From the NCBI GenBank assembly GCA_016235365.1, contig JACRLF010000105.1:1-33159 (forward strand): a stretch of DNA of 33,159 nt, given 5' to 3'. The notes beneath the pieces were generated by a model. That model was not told where the DNA came from. It saw only the letters and a list, made by a program, of their open reading frames with translations, and ran no database searches. This DNA comes from Deltaproteobacteria bacterium. Its GTDB lineage: Bacteria; Desulfobacterota; GWC2-55-46. This document shows, piece after piece, positions 7,556-14,990 of this stretch. The position numbers and the translations under genes were made by a program. Within the stretch, counting starts at the first letter, position 1. Each line of letters starts with the position of its first letter.

Positions 7556-9184
7556 TCAACCCCTGCCGATATTCAATATCCCGCTTGACAGGAACGCCTC
7601 GACCACGGCGGGGTCGAACTGCGTCCCTCCGCATCTTACTATCTCCTCCATGGACATCTCGAAGCTCAACGCATTGCGGTAGGGCCTTGAGGACGTCATG
7701 GCGTCGAACGTGTCGGCGACGCTGAATATCCTCGCCGCAAGCGGTATTGCGTCGCCCTTGAGCCTGTTCGGGTACCCGTCTCCGTCCCACCTCTCATGGC
7801 TGAATATCCTCGCCGCAAGCGGTATTGCGTCGCCCTTGAGCCTGTTCGGGTACCCGTCTCCGTCCCACCTCTCATGGTGGTAGAGGACCACGGCCTTTTC
7901 CGCGGTCAGAAGGTTCAGGGGCCTCAGTATCTCCTCGCCCCTCACCACATGGGTCTTCATTATCTGCTTCTCCTCCTCGGTAAAGATGCCTCTTTTAAGG
8001 AGGACGTCGTCCCTTACGGCGATCTTGCCTATATCGTGGAGGGGGCCGGCGAAGCTTATGCTGTCTATTACGTCCTGAGCGCAGCCGAGGGTCTCGGCTA
8101 TCTTTACGGCATAGGCGGTAACCCTCTTGGAGTGATCCTTGGTGTAGGTGTCCCTCGCGTCCAGCGCGTTGATAAGCGAATTGAGCGCCGCGATGATGCT
8201 GCCGAATATGTTATCATATAACGCTATATTTTCAAGCTTCAAAGACGCCTTGGCCGTCAGGTTCAGCAACAGGGCCACGGAGTCGTTGGAAAAGCCGCTC
8301 TGCTCGTCCTTGCCCGCAAGCCCGAGCACCACGACCACTTCCCTGTTCATCAGCATCGGGGCCAGCAGGATCGACTTCCTCCCGTCCTGTTTATCCGATA
8401 CCAGCGGGAAAAGCCCGTCGTCTTCGGCTACCATGTACGAGTAGCACCTGTTCTTTATGACGCTCTTGAACGGCTCGGCGTCGGAAGAGAACCTCAACCC
8501 CACGACGGAGTCGTCATCATACCCTGAAGAGGCCCTTACCACAAGCTCTCTGTTGTCGTCCTCCACGACCATTATGAACGCCTTTTCCGCGCCCATTATT
8601 ATCTGGGCGATGTCCATCGTCTTCCCGAATATCAGCTCCTTGTCATTCGCCTCATCGAGGGTTTCGCTTATGGTATGGAGGATGGAGAGGTCCCTTATCT
8701 TGTCTTCGAGCCTCTTCCTCGCTACCTCCGGCATCCTTCCGATGGCCCCGTGGTCGGCCACCGGCATTGAAGCCCTGTGCGCCCTGATGACGTGGGCCTC
8801 GTTGGCGGCCTTCCTTACTGCTATCTCAAGCTCCTCGGCCTTGAACGGCTTCGGCAGAAAATCAACGGCGCCTATCTTCATAGCCTCGACGGCCCTGCCG
8901 ATGGTCGGGTACCCGGTGATCATCACAACCGGCACGTCAGGGGCCGTTTGCTTAGCCATCTGGAGAAAATCTATCCCGCTCAGGCCGGGCATGTTTATAT
9001 CGGCCAGCACGACGTCGTAGTTGTTGCCCCTCAAGTCCGCGATGGCCCTCTCGGCGGAATTGAAGTCATTTACGCGCCAGCCCTTCCTCGAGAGTATCTC
9101 GGATATGGCGTCGCGCACGCTGTCGTCGTCGTCGATGACCATTATCTTTATGGAGTTCAAGTCATCATTAATAACCGGCTGCAA
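7556..9184 (-). CDS. Response regulator with REC, GAF and HD-GYP domains (c-di-GMP phosphodiesterase type)
   Basis: Domain order is REC (about residues 12-130, phosphoacceptor D62 in LADINMPG), a linker helix, GAF (about 165-320) and HD-GYP (about 330-542). HD-GYP proteins usually hydrolyse c-di-GMP. The HD pair (GPLHDIGKI), the HH-E segment (YHHERWDGDGYP) and the ARIFSVADTFDAMTS region are visible. The GYP segment is present twice through an exact 78-bp in-frame duplication (residues 437-462 and 463-488). This adds 26 residues next to the active site and may harm or alter activity. The start is TTG 9184, with AAAGGAG seven bases upstream; the tracked GTG 9208 lacks such a site. No cognate histidine kinase is visible. 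Confidence 0.93.
   Translation of the reverse strand: MQPVINDDLNSIKIMVIDDDDSVRDAISEILSRKGWRVNDFNSAERAIADLRGNNYDVVLADINMPGLSGIDFLQMAKQTAPDVPVVMITGYPTIGRAVEAMKIGAVDFLPKPFKAEELEIAVRKAANEAHVIRAHRASMPVADHGAIGRMPEVARKRLEDKIRDLSILHTISETLDEANDKELIFGKTMDIAQIIMGAEKAFIMVVEDDNRELVVRASSGYDDDSVVGLRFSSDAEPFKSVIKNRCYSYMVAEDDGLFPLVSDKQDGRKSILLAPMLMNREVVVVLGLAGKDEQSGFSNDSVALLLNLTAKASLKLENIALYDNIFGSIIAALNSLINALDARDTYTKDHSKRVTAYAVKIAETLGCAQDVIDSISFAGPLHDIGKIAVRDDVLLKRGIFTEEEKQIMKTHVVRGEEILRPLNLLTAEKAVVLYHHERWDGDGYPNRLKGDAIPLAARIFSHERWDGDGYPNRLKGDAIPLAARIFSVADTFDAMTSSRPYRNALSFEMSMEEIVRCGGTQFDPAVVEAFLSSGILNIGRG
7721..7876. repeat. Exact 78-bp tandem duplication inside the HD-GYP gene
   Basis: Bases 7721-7798 and 7799-7876 are identical by direct comparison. 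The unit is 26 codons and in frame, beginning at the second His of HHE and ending just before VADTFDAM. Family consensus has a single copy, so this is a recent insertion-type duplication or an assembly artefact. Confidence 0.98.
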
Positions 9185-9308
9185 GTTCGATCTCCTTTGA
9201 CCGCCCACCCGGAGCAGACCATGAATTTACTAACGGCGCTGTGTGTCCTGGCCCGGCAAGCCGTTCCGCTAAACCGGACCCGTGATCAAGCAATGAACCA
9301 CCCCTAAG

Positions 9309-9347
9309 CCAAGCTGCGCTTAATTGTACCCCGAAGGAAACATTAAA
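9309..9347 (+). repeat. Second copy of the exbB-leader motif
   Basis: It reads CCAAGCTGCGCTTAATTGTA then CCCCGAAGGAAACATTAAA on the plus strand and closely matches 4589-4626 read on the minus strand. No plus-strand gene follows, so it is probably a dispersed repeat remnant. It occupies the 175-bp gap between the two response-regulator genes, where I see nothing else convincing. Confidence 0.5.
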
Positions 9348-9359
9348 ACCTCCCCTTCG

Positions 9360-9968
9360 TCACGCCTTCGAGGCGGTCTTTACCTTGAGGAACCTGTCCG
9401 CCTCCTTGAGATACTCCTGGCGCTTCAACGGGTTCCTGGCCCCGTTCTCCGGCATCCCCATCTTCTCTTCGTAGCCGTCCGTCTCCTGCGCCGCGGGCGG
9501 GGCGCCGCCCGCCCGTGAAAGCGCGTCCTTTAACGCCGCCATCTCGCCATACGCGCTCCTCAGCTCGTCAAGCAGGGCCTTGTTCTGCGCAACGAGCCTC
9601 AAGCGCTCGGAGGCCTTCTTCAGGACTATCATGAGCTCATCGAGCCTGAAGGGCTTGGCTATATAGTCGTATGCCCCGGCCTCGATCGCCTTCACGGCCG
9701 TCTCGATGGTCGAATATCCGGTAATGATTATCACCAATATCGACGGGTCGAGCTCCTTTATCTTCATCAGAAGCGTGATACCGTCCATCCTGGGCATCAT
9801 AAGGTCCGTGATGACGATGTCATACTTCTCCATCCTGAGCCTTCTTATGGCCTCTTCACCGTCCTGCGCGATGGAGGCGGAGTATCCCCAGCCCCCGGCG
9901 GCCTCGGCGAGCAATTCTCTCAGTGCGGAATCGTCGTCCGTAATCAGAATTTTGAAACCGTCGGCCAT
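9360..9968 (-). CDS. Response regulator, REC domain with C-terminal coiled extension
   Basis: The 202-aa protein has an N-terminal receiver domain (residues 4-122) with the acidic cluster DDD at 11-13, phosphoacceptor D55 (VITDLMMPRMDG), the Thr of IIITGYST and the Lys of AKPF. The remaining ~80 residues are charged, probably helical, and match no output domain I know. It may act by protein-protein contact or pass phosphate to the adjacent REC-GAF-HD-GYP protein. Its position upstream of that gene suggests a shared pathway. The 175-bp gap between them leaves operon membership open. Confidence 0.88.
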   Translation of the reverse strand: MADGFKILITDDDSALRELLAEAAGGWGYSASIAQDGEEAIRRLRMEKYDIVITDLMMPRMDGITLLMKIKELDPSILVIIITGYSTIETAVKAIEAGAYDYIAKPFRLDELMIVLKKASERLRLVAQNKALLDELRSAYGEMAALKDALSRAGGAPPAAQETDGYEEKMGMPENGARNPLKRQEYLKEADRFLKVKTASKA

Positions 9969-10014
9969 TTATATGCAGACCCCTTCTCTGGATTTTTTAA
10001 CGTCCTGAAACCTC

Positions 10015-10055
10015 CAGGGGCTTCAAACCCAACGAGGTTTTTTAATGTTCTGCGA
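10015..10055. repeat. Direct repeat flanking repeat copy C, left
   Basis: CAGGGGCTTCAAACCCAACG and then AGGTTTTTTAATGTTCTGCGA resemble CAGGGGACTTCAACCCCC and AGGAGGTTTTTTTAACAGGCTGCGGA at 10173-10215. A further TTTTTTAACGTCCTGAAA is found at about 9994-10010. The pair brackets repeat copy C, as a target or transposition-generated duplication might. Confidence 0.5.
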
Positions 10056-10057
10056 CC

Positions 10058-10173
10058 TTGAAGCTCCCCGCGGCAAGCCGCGGGGAATCTTCGACATATA
10101 AGGGAGTATCTATTTCTATTCGCTCGCTTGACCCCGCAGCAAGCTGCGGAGAATGCGCTCGCTATGCATGTTC
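10058..10173. repeat. Dispersed palindromic intergenic repeat, copy C
   Basis: TTGAAGCTCCCCGCGGC pairs with GCCGCGGGGAATCTTCGAC, followed by AAGGGAGTATCTATTTCTA, ATTCGCTCGCTTGACCCCGC, AGCAAGCTGCGGAGAA and CGCTCGCTATGCATGTTC. It is the best match to copy B and fills the 252-bp gap between the response regulator and the 69-aa gene. Confidence 0.85.
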
Positions 10174-10220
10174 AGGGGACTTCAACCCCCAGGAGGTTTT
10201 TTTAACAGGCTGCGGAAAAA

Positions 10221-10430
10221 CTACCGCCCCCTCCCCCTGCGCTCCACCTTGCCGGACTCTGAAATAGACGCCCTGACCTGGCCGAGGATGTGCTTTTTCT
10301 TGCCCTCTTCGGATATCGTTACGATATCCCCGTCGCTCGTATTGGGCTTCTCCGCGTGGGTTGCGCCATGCCTGTTCAATAATCTGGTCATGAGAGGCGA
10401 TCCATGTCCAATACCGTCTACACCTGACAT
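10221..10430 (-). CDS. 69-aa protein of unknown function, probable flagellar-regulon member
   Basis: I do not recognise this protein. Reality is supported by a strong ribosome site (AAGGAGGTG five bases before ATG) and a sigma-28-type promoter 37-64 bp upstream of the start. It is hydrophilic and rich in Gly, Ser, Lys and Arg, with no membrane segment and a basic tail (KVERRGRGR). The segment DIVTISEEGKKK recalls the [D]xVxISEEAK segment that precedes the sigma-binding helices of FlgM, and flgM is often sigma-28-dependent. The C-terminal helices of FlgM are not evident, so FlgM identity is only a suggestion. It is the last gene of the filament locus. Confidence 0.7.
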   Translation of the reverse strand: MSGVDGIGHGSPLMTRLLNRHGATHAEKPNTSDGDIVTISEEGKKKHILGQVRASISESGKVERRGRGR

Positions 10431-10466
10431 ACTTACACCTCCTTTCCTTAATTCCCTTCTCTTCTA

Positions 10467-10494
10467 TTATCGGCGGACGCGCGTAAAATCTTTA
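10467..10494 (-). promoter_or_regulatory. Sigma-28 (FliA)-type promoter of the 69-aa gene
   Basis: The minus strand reads TAAAGATT and an exact GCCGATAA. The interval from TAAA to GCCGATAA is 16 bp, one more than the classic 15. It lies 37 bp from the start codon. Confidence 0.65.
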
Positions 10495-10615
10495 GGGATA
10501 TTTTTTGTCTCAGTCATGGGTTTGATGCCAGGGGGGAAGCGTTCCGGAAGGGGGTGCGAAAAAACCTTGATGATGCGGATTCAGTTTTAACAGGATGCGG
10601 AAAAACTCAAAATAG

Positions 10616-10743
10616 AACAGGTTGCTCAAAAAGTTACAGATGCGAGGAGTCGAGAAAGTGAGGAATGAGGCGTACTTTGTCCGTACGCCGCAGTGACGAA
10701 CGCCGAGACGACAAAGCAGATGTGACTTTTTCAGCAACCTGTT
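10616..10743. mobile_element. 128-bp MITE-like inverted-repeat element
   Basis: The ends are 28-bp imperfect inverted repeats, starting AACAGGTTGCTCAAAAAGTT and ending in the complement of AACAGGTTGCTGAAAAAGTC. No transposase is encoded. Related pieces occur at 461-495 (one arm) and at 3491-3513, where about 20 of 23 bases match the internal CGTACTTTGTCCGTACGCCGCAG. The gap 10431-10796 holds this element, the promoter above and otherwise nothing recognisable. ORF 10510-10737 is the element read through. Confidence 0.7.
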
Positions 10744-10796
10744 AAGAAGCCGACGCGCCCGCCTCTTGTTCCGCGGGCCGTCTTCACGGGAAGCCT

Positions 10797-11117
10797 CTAC
10801 CTTGCGGTATAGGCCTTGACGGCCTTTGTCCCGTTTTTTATCTTTTCCAACCTGCCCTTTATGCCGGATAGGGCGCCCTCGATATTCATCCTCAGCAGTG
10901 TGTCGTTCTCCTCTATCTCTTTTACTGCCGGGCGCAGGGTCTCTCTTGGCGGGGTCTCCCCTTCAAGGGCCTTCAACTCGATGAATATCCTCTCCCTTTC
11001 GAGCTGGAGCGCGGATAGCTCTTCCATCCGGTTCTCCTCAAAGAGTTTTTTCTGGGCGTTTGATATCTCAAGCACCTTGAGGAGCTTTTCCATGAACCTG
11101 CCTGTTTCACAGCCCAT
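10797..11117 (-). CDS. FliT/FlgN-like flagellar chaperone
   Basis: This is a small (~106 aa), charged, all-helical protein (MEKLLKVLEISNAQKKLFEE... LLRMNIEGALSGIKGRLEKIKNG). It follows fliS directly and overlaps it by 11 bp. Size, helical content and position after fliD-fliS fit FliT, which chaperones FliD and in enterics regulates FlhDC. The family diverges strongly, so the call rests mostly on context. ATG 11117 has GGGGTG seven bases upstream; ATG 11093 is the alternative. It ends just before the MITE-like element. Confidence 0.65.
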   Translation of the reverse strand: MGCETGRFMEKLLKVLEISNAQKKLFEENRMEELSALQLERERIFIELKALEGETPPRETLRPAVKEIEENDTLLRMNIEGALSGIKGRLEKIKNGTKAVKAYTAR

Positions 11118-11523
11118 TGGCAAGCACCCCTATCTGCGCCTGTTTCCCGGGCTGCGCGGCCCTGTCGGTGGCGATAGCTTCCCATCCGGCTTTCAACTCG
11201 GTCATGATCCTGTTTACCACCTCGAGCGGCGCCGGGTTGTTCCTCATGTTGGCGCGCATGAGCTGCTCCGCGGCGAAGTCGTAGAGCCTTGCCAGGTTCC
11301 CGGCTATCTCTCCGCCCTCCTCCATATTGAGTGAGTTGGAGAGCTCGCTTATTATCGCAAGGGACCTGTTGATGAAGTTGGTCCTGGCCGCAATGTTCTT
11401 ATCCTCCATGGCCTTCTGGGCGCACTTGTTGAACCTTAGCACCCCTTCGTAGAGCATTATAACTATACGGACCCTGTCGGCCGTCATAATCTGTATTTCC
11501 TGGTACTGCCTGAAGTTGTTCAT
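11107..11523 (-). CDS. fliS: Flagellar export chaperone FliS
   Basis: FliS binds the disordered C terminus of flagellin and delivers it unpolymerised to the export gate. The 138-aa sequence begins YQEIQIMTADRVRIVIMLYEGVLRF, closely matching the family start (Y-x-x-x-Q-[IV]-x-T-A, [IL]xxLYEGxLRF). It continues with ARTNFINRSLAIISELSNSLNMEEGGEIAGNLARLYDF, also diagnostic. It starts 10 bp after fliD and overlaps the FliT-like gene. Confidence 0.95.
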   Translation of the reverse strand: MNNFRQYQEIQIMTADRVRIVIMLYEGVLRFNKCAQKAMEDKNIAARTNFINRSLAIISELSNSLNMEEGGEIAGNLARLYDFAAEQLMRANMRNNPAPLEVVNRIMTELKAGWEAIATDRAAQPGKQAQIGVLANGL

Positions 11524-11533
11524 TGATACCCTC

Positions 11534-12868
11534 CTAACCCAAGCTCGACAGATAGTTGTTCTGTGCCTTAAGGCTTGTGAGCAGCGATTCGAGCGCCGTG
11601 AATTGGACCCTTAGCTGGGTCTCGTACTCCGCAAGGCCGGTCTCCTTGTTGGTTATATCCATCTGAATCGAGCTTATGTTCTTCGTAAGGCCGTTCTGTT
11701 TGGACTTTATCCTGCCGTCCGCATAGTCGGAGATGTTGTTGGCCATATCATAGACGAGCTTGCCGAAACCGGACGTTGTAGTCCCCTCTATAAAAAGGTT
11801 CACGACGTCATTGAAGTTCGTTGAAAGGGCGCTTGAGAGCTTCGAGTCGTCCACGGACATCACGCCATCGGTATCGCTCGATATGCCGGCGTGGATGAGC
11901 CTGTTCATGGTGTCCGGGAGCCCGGAGACGGCCCCTGTCATGGTGCGCCTCAAATCGTCCCAGATCGACCTTGCGACAGGGTCTCCGAAGAACGCGCCGG
12001 AGGTCTTGGTGGTCGTGTCGTACCTGTTATTGGACTTTATCTGGCTTACGACGGAATTATATTTGCTCACGAAATCGGATATCTTCGACTTTATCGCGGA
12101 GGTGTCACGCGCAACTGTCAGCGTCGTTGTCTTAAGGGGGTCGGCGCTTATCAGATTGATGGATACCCCGGTAATGGCGTCCGACACCGTGTTTGAAGAC
12201 CTCGTCATCGACAGGCCGTCGACCGAGAAGGAGGCGTCCTGGGCGGCCTGGAGGGTCGTGGCGAAGTTGAGCGAGGTGTCGTTCTGCGTTATCGATACGG
12301 CGTTGGACGTGCCCGTGGAGTCGCTTGTGAGTATGAGCCTGTAGGGGTTGGGGGACGAGCCGTCGTTTACGATCGAGGCCGTGACGCCCGCCTTGAGGGC
12401 GTTGACGGAGTCTTTCAGGCCGGTAAGCGTGGTCGTGGCGTCAACGCTTACGGACTGCTCCGTTCCCGAGCCTACCTTGAATTTAAAGGACCCCGCCCCG
12501 GCGGCGACGGTCGAGGTATCGGAGGCCACGCCGTTGGCCGCTATCTTATGGGCCTTGGCGAGGGCGCTGACGACGATATTGAATGTCCCGCTCGATGCGC
12601 TCGAGGAGGCCGTGGCGCTTAAAAGTAACGTGTCTGAGGACGTGGCGGTGAATACGCTGAAACCCGCGGATGTCCTGAGCGCGTCCGCGGCGGTCTTCAG
12701 GTCGAGCACCTTAGAGTTAAGCGTGGAATATGCGGAGTTGGCGCTCTCAAGCGTTGACTTCTCCCTTGAAAGCTGCTGTATGGACTGCCTCTTGATACTG
12801 AGGAGCTGTGTTATAAGAGACTGGTAGTCGATGTTGCTTACCAGGCCTGAAGTCGCGGATATAGCCAT
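11534..12868 (-). CDS. fliD: Flagellar filament cap protein FliD (HAP2)
   Basis: FliD forms the cap at the filament tip under which flagellin subunits fold. The N-terminal FliD_N domain starts SGLVSNIDYQSLITQLLSIKRQSIQQL, and the C-terminal FliD_C region includes FVSKYNSVVSQIKS and a terminal coiled coil ending FTALESLLTSLKAQNNYLSSL. The middle is Ser/Thr rich and low in aromatic residues, as usual for exported filament proteins. Length is 444 aa, slightly shorter than E. coli FliD. It is preceded by GGGGG eight bases before ATG and lies 72 bp after flaG. Confidence 0.96.
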   Translation of the reverse strand: MAISATSGLVSNIDYQSLITQLLSIKRQSIQQLSREKSTLESANSAYSTLNSKVLDLKTAADALRTSAGFSVFTATSSDTLLLSATASSSASSGTFNIVVSALAKAHKIAANGVASDTSTVAAGAGSFKFKVGSGTEQSVSVDATTTLTGLKDSVNALKAGVTASIVNDGSSPNPYRLILTSDSTGTSNAVSITQNDTSLNFATTLQAAQDASFSVDGLSMTRSSNTVSDAITGVSINLISADPLKTTTLTVARDTSAIKSKISDFVSKYNSVVSQIKSNNRYDTTTKTSGAFFGDPVARSIWDDLRRTMTGAVSGLPDTMNRLIHAGISSDTDGVMSVDDSKLSSALSTNFNDVVNLFIEGTTTSGFGKLVYDMANNISDYADGRIKSKQNGLTKNISSIQMDITNKETGLAEYETQLRVQFTALESLLTSLKAQNNYLSSLG

Positions 12869-12940
12869 GAAGGTATCCCCCGTGAAAAGGGCCTTGTTTT
12901 AATAGCCGGATTACGTCCTTGTTAAAGTGAAAAACCGCCG

Positions 12941-13300
12941 TTATGTCTGCGTGTCGAAAAGGACCCCTATGATCTCGTCCATCCTCTTGCTAATCTCCAG
13001 CATCTCTTCCGACGGCACCTGTCTGATAACCTGACCGCTGTCCGGGTCTATTATCTTTACGACCACTTTTTTAGATCCGCTGTCGACCTCGAGCCTGAGT
13101 TCGGTGTTGAGCCTCTTGAGGTGTATCTGCATTTCAGAGGCAACCTTCTCAATCTCCTTTGGAGGAAGGTCCCTTTTGGCGTCTGACGCATCCTTTAGCG
13201 CTCCAGCCCTGTTTTCTGCCGTCCTTGCCGCCTGCCGCGCATCGGCATTGTAATCAGGGGCCGGCTGGGCTATATTTTTTATAGCCATTTCCATGCTCAT
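12941..13300 (-). CDS. flaG: FlaG family protein
   Basis: The 119-aa protein has the FlaG domain in its C-terminal half (LKRLNTELRLEVDSGSKKVVVKIIDPDSGQVIRQVPSEEML), with a variable polar N terminus. FlaG proteins influence filament length and are usually next to fliC/fliD, as here. AGGAGGTCTT precedes the ATG. It follows fliC by 65 bp across a GC-rich hairpin and is probably expressed from the fliC promoter by read-through. Confidence 0.93.
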   Translation of the reverse strand: MSMEMAIKNIAQPAPDYNADARQAARTAENRAGALKDASDAKRDLPPKEIEKVASEMQIHLKRLNTELRLEVDSGSKKVVVKIIDPDSGQVIRQVPSEEMLEISKRMDEIIGVLFDTQT

Positions 13301-13318
13301 AAGACCTCCTAAGGCCGG

Positions 13319-13338
13319 GCCGGGGGTCGCCCCCCGGC
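13319..13338. terminator. GC-rich hairpin between fliC and flaG; attenuator or mRNA-stabilising element
   Basis: GCCGGGGG and CCCCCGGC form a perfect 8-bp stem with a 4-base loop, 27 bases after the fliC stop. No T tract follows, so partial termination or 3'-end protection of fliC mRNA is more likely than a full stop. Confidence 0.5.
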
Positions 13339-13365
13339 ATGACCTTAAAAGCGCCTGCTTCAGCT

Positions 13366-14193
13366 CTACCTGAGTAAGGTAAGCGCCTGCTGCGGCAGGG
13401 TGTTCGCCTGCGCGAGTACCGAGGTGCCGGCCTGGACCATTATCTGGTTCCTTGTGTACACGGCGGTCTCGTAGGCGAAGTCCGCGTCCCTGATCCTTGA
13501 TTCCGCGGCCTGGAAGTTCGTGAACGTCACCTGCAGGTTGTTGAGCGACACCGAGAGCCTGTTCGAGGAAGCGCCGAATATGGCTCTCGCGTCGTTGATC
13601 GACTTGAGCGCGGCGCTCACCGCGTCCAGGGCGCTCAACGCGCCCGTGACGTTTGCCAGGATTCCAGTCGACAGGTTGAGGGTGCTGACCGTGGTGAGGG
13701 CGTTAAGGGATACGCTCAACTGGTCGTTCGATGAGTTCTTGAACCCGATGAACATCGTAAGTGAGGTGAGGCTGCCGTTTAATATCTTGTAGCCTCCGAA
13801 CTCGGTGGTGCTCGCTATCCTGTCTATCTCGCTTACGAGCTTGTCGTACTCGTTCTTGTAGTAGTCCCTCGTGTTGGTGTCGAGCGTGCCCTGCGCGGCG
13901 CTGGCCGCGAGTTCGCCCATCCTCGTGACGATGCCGGTGATCTGCTCGGAGGCCTTGTCGGCTATCTCCATCGTGCTCAGACCGTCGTTGATGTTCCTCA
14001 TCGAGGCCTGGATCATCCTGGACTGGCTCTTTAACTGGTCGGCCCTGGCAAGACCGGCGGCGTCGTCGGCGGAGCTGTTTACCCTGTAGCCTGAAGACAG
14101 CCTCTGCACGCTTACTTTTAATTGGGTGTTGGAATTGGCGAGGTTGGTCTGAGCTACCAATGATGCGATGTTCGTGTTGATGATCAATGACAT
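13366..14193 (-). CDS. fliC: Flagellin
   Basis: This is a 275-aa filament subunit. The conserved N-terminal D0/D1 region (LIINTNIASLVAQTNL... LSSGYRVNSSADDAAGLARADQLKSQSR) and C-terminal D1/D0 region (RIRDADFAYETAVYTRNQIMVQAGTSVLAQANTLPQQALTLLR) are intact. The central variable part is short, so outer domains D2/D3 are minimal. Many Ser/Thr residues lie in the centre (residues ~140-200) and could be O-glycosylated by the neighbouring Maf protein. It is preceded by AGGAGGG and, about 130 bp upstream, a consensus sigma-28 promoter. Only one flagellin gene is in the window. Confidence 0.97.
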   Translation of the reverse strand: MSLIINTNIASLVAQTNLANSNTQLKVSVQRLSSGYRVNSSADDAAGLARADQLKSQSRMIQASMRNINDGLSTMEIADKASEQITGIVTRMGELAASAAQGTLDTNTRDYYKNEYDKLVSEIDRIASTTEFGGYKILNGSLTSLTMFIGFKNSSNDQLSVSLNALTTVSTLNLSTGILANVTGALSALDAVSAALKSINDARAIFGASSNRLSVSLNNLQVTFTNFQAAESRIRDADFAYETAVYTRNQIMVQAGTSVLAQANTLPQQALTLLR

Positions 14194-14323
14194 GGTGTAC
14201 CCTCCTTAGTGTTTGTATCCGGCATCCTTGCCGTTTTTTTGGACTTTTTTTGAGGCTTTCAAGCGCGGCCTTTTATCTTCCCTCCTTTTCCGGCCAGGTA
14301 TAGCCTTCCGCCCCTTAATAACC

Positions 14324-14350
14324 TTATCGGCTGCGTCTTTAGAAACTTTA
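14324..14350 (-). promoter_or_regulatory. Consensus sigma-28 (FliA) promoter of fliC
   Basis: The minus strand reads TAAAGTTT, exactly 11 bases, then GCCGATAA, identical to the E. coli FliA consensus in both boxes and spacing. It lies between the unknown 196-aa gene and fliC, giving a predicted fliC leader of about 120 bases. Confidence 0.92.
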
Positions 14351-14368
14351 AGGGAAAAATCCAGCGCC

Positions 14369-14959
14369 TCAGCCGTTAAATATATCCTTTTCCATCCCCT
14401 CCAAGACCGGCGCAATCTCATATTCAAGGATATCTGCTATGGAGACCATATCGCCTGTGTCCCTGGCGGCCCTTACGGACTCAAGGTGCTTCAACAGCCG
14501 CCCGTAGTACTGCTCAGGGTTCTCCTTGAAGATGGACAGATTGTGCTTGCTGGACCAGATGAAAAGCGCGTTCATCGTCTTTATTATCTCCACCAGGGCC
14601 TGTAGTATCGAGTTAAAACCCCCTCCCCCTGCCCCGCCGAGCCGTATCTCATGGACACAGGGGGCGATGTTTTCCCTTGTAACCATCATATATTCCTTAA
14701 GGATATTGAGCCCTTCAAGGGCGCTTGCCTCGAATGTGGATGCGGATAGCCTGACCTCGCGGCATTCGGAGAGGCCGCGCTCGAGCACGGAATCCAATCT
14801 AAAGTCCTCCATCGGCGCGCCGTCTATCGACAGGGCTGAGATGAAGGCCTTTGAACCCTTCAAATCCTTTTCTACGGCCGTGACCAGGTCCCCCACGGTG
14901 GAATCGTTCCCGGTATCTTCAAAGTCGAGCCTTAAGCCGTTAAGATATATGTCGGCCAT
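14369..14959 (-). CDS. Unknown 196-aa protein between maf and fliC
   Basis: I do not recognise a family. The first ~75 residues look like a small alpha/beta domain (IYLNGLRLDFEDTGNDSTVGDLVTAVEKDL... REVRLSASTFEA). The rest is helical (ALEGLNILKEYMMVTRENIAPCVHEIRL, then ILQALVEIIKTMNALFIWSSKHNLS and VSIADILEYEIAPVLEGMEKDIF). There is no signal peptide or membrane segment. AGGAG precedes the ATG, and it follows the Maf gene by 31 bp. Its place between the glycosyltransferase and flagellin suggests a role in filament assembly or modification, but nothing in the sequence proves this. Confidence 0.75.
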   Translation of the reverse strand: MADIYLNGLRLDFEDTGNDSTVGDLVTAVEKDLKGSKAFISALSIDGAPMEDFRLDSVLERGLSECREVRLSASTFEASALEGLNILKEYMMVTRENIAPCVHEIRLGGAGGGGFNSILQALVEIIKTMNALFIWSSKHNLSIFKENPEQYYGRLLKHLESVRAARDTGDMVSIADILEYEIAPVLEGMEKDIFNG

Positions 14960-14990
14960 ATTCTTCCATCTCCTGTTTAAGCCAGGGCCT

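Noticed and set aside
10510-10737. 75-aa minus-strand ORF in the gap before the FliT-like gene
   Set aside because: It is a read-through of the 128-bp inverted-repeat element.
14206-14427. 73-aa minus-strand ORF between fliC and the 196-aa gene
   Set aside because: It overlaps the 196-aa gene by 59 bp, covers the perfect sigma-28 promoter of fliC and its leader, and has no ribosome site at its start. The lysine-rich product looks like translated leader DNA.
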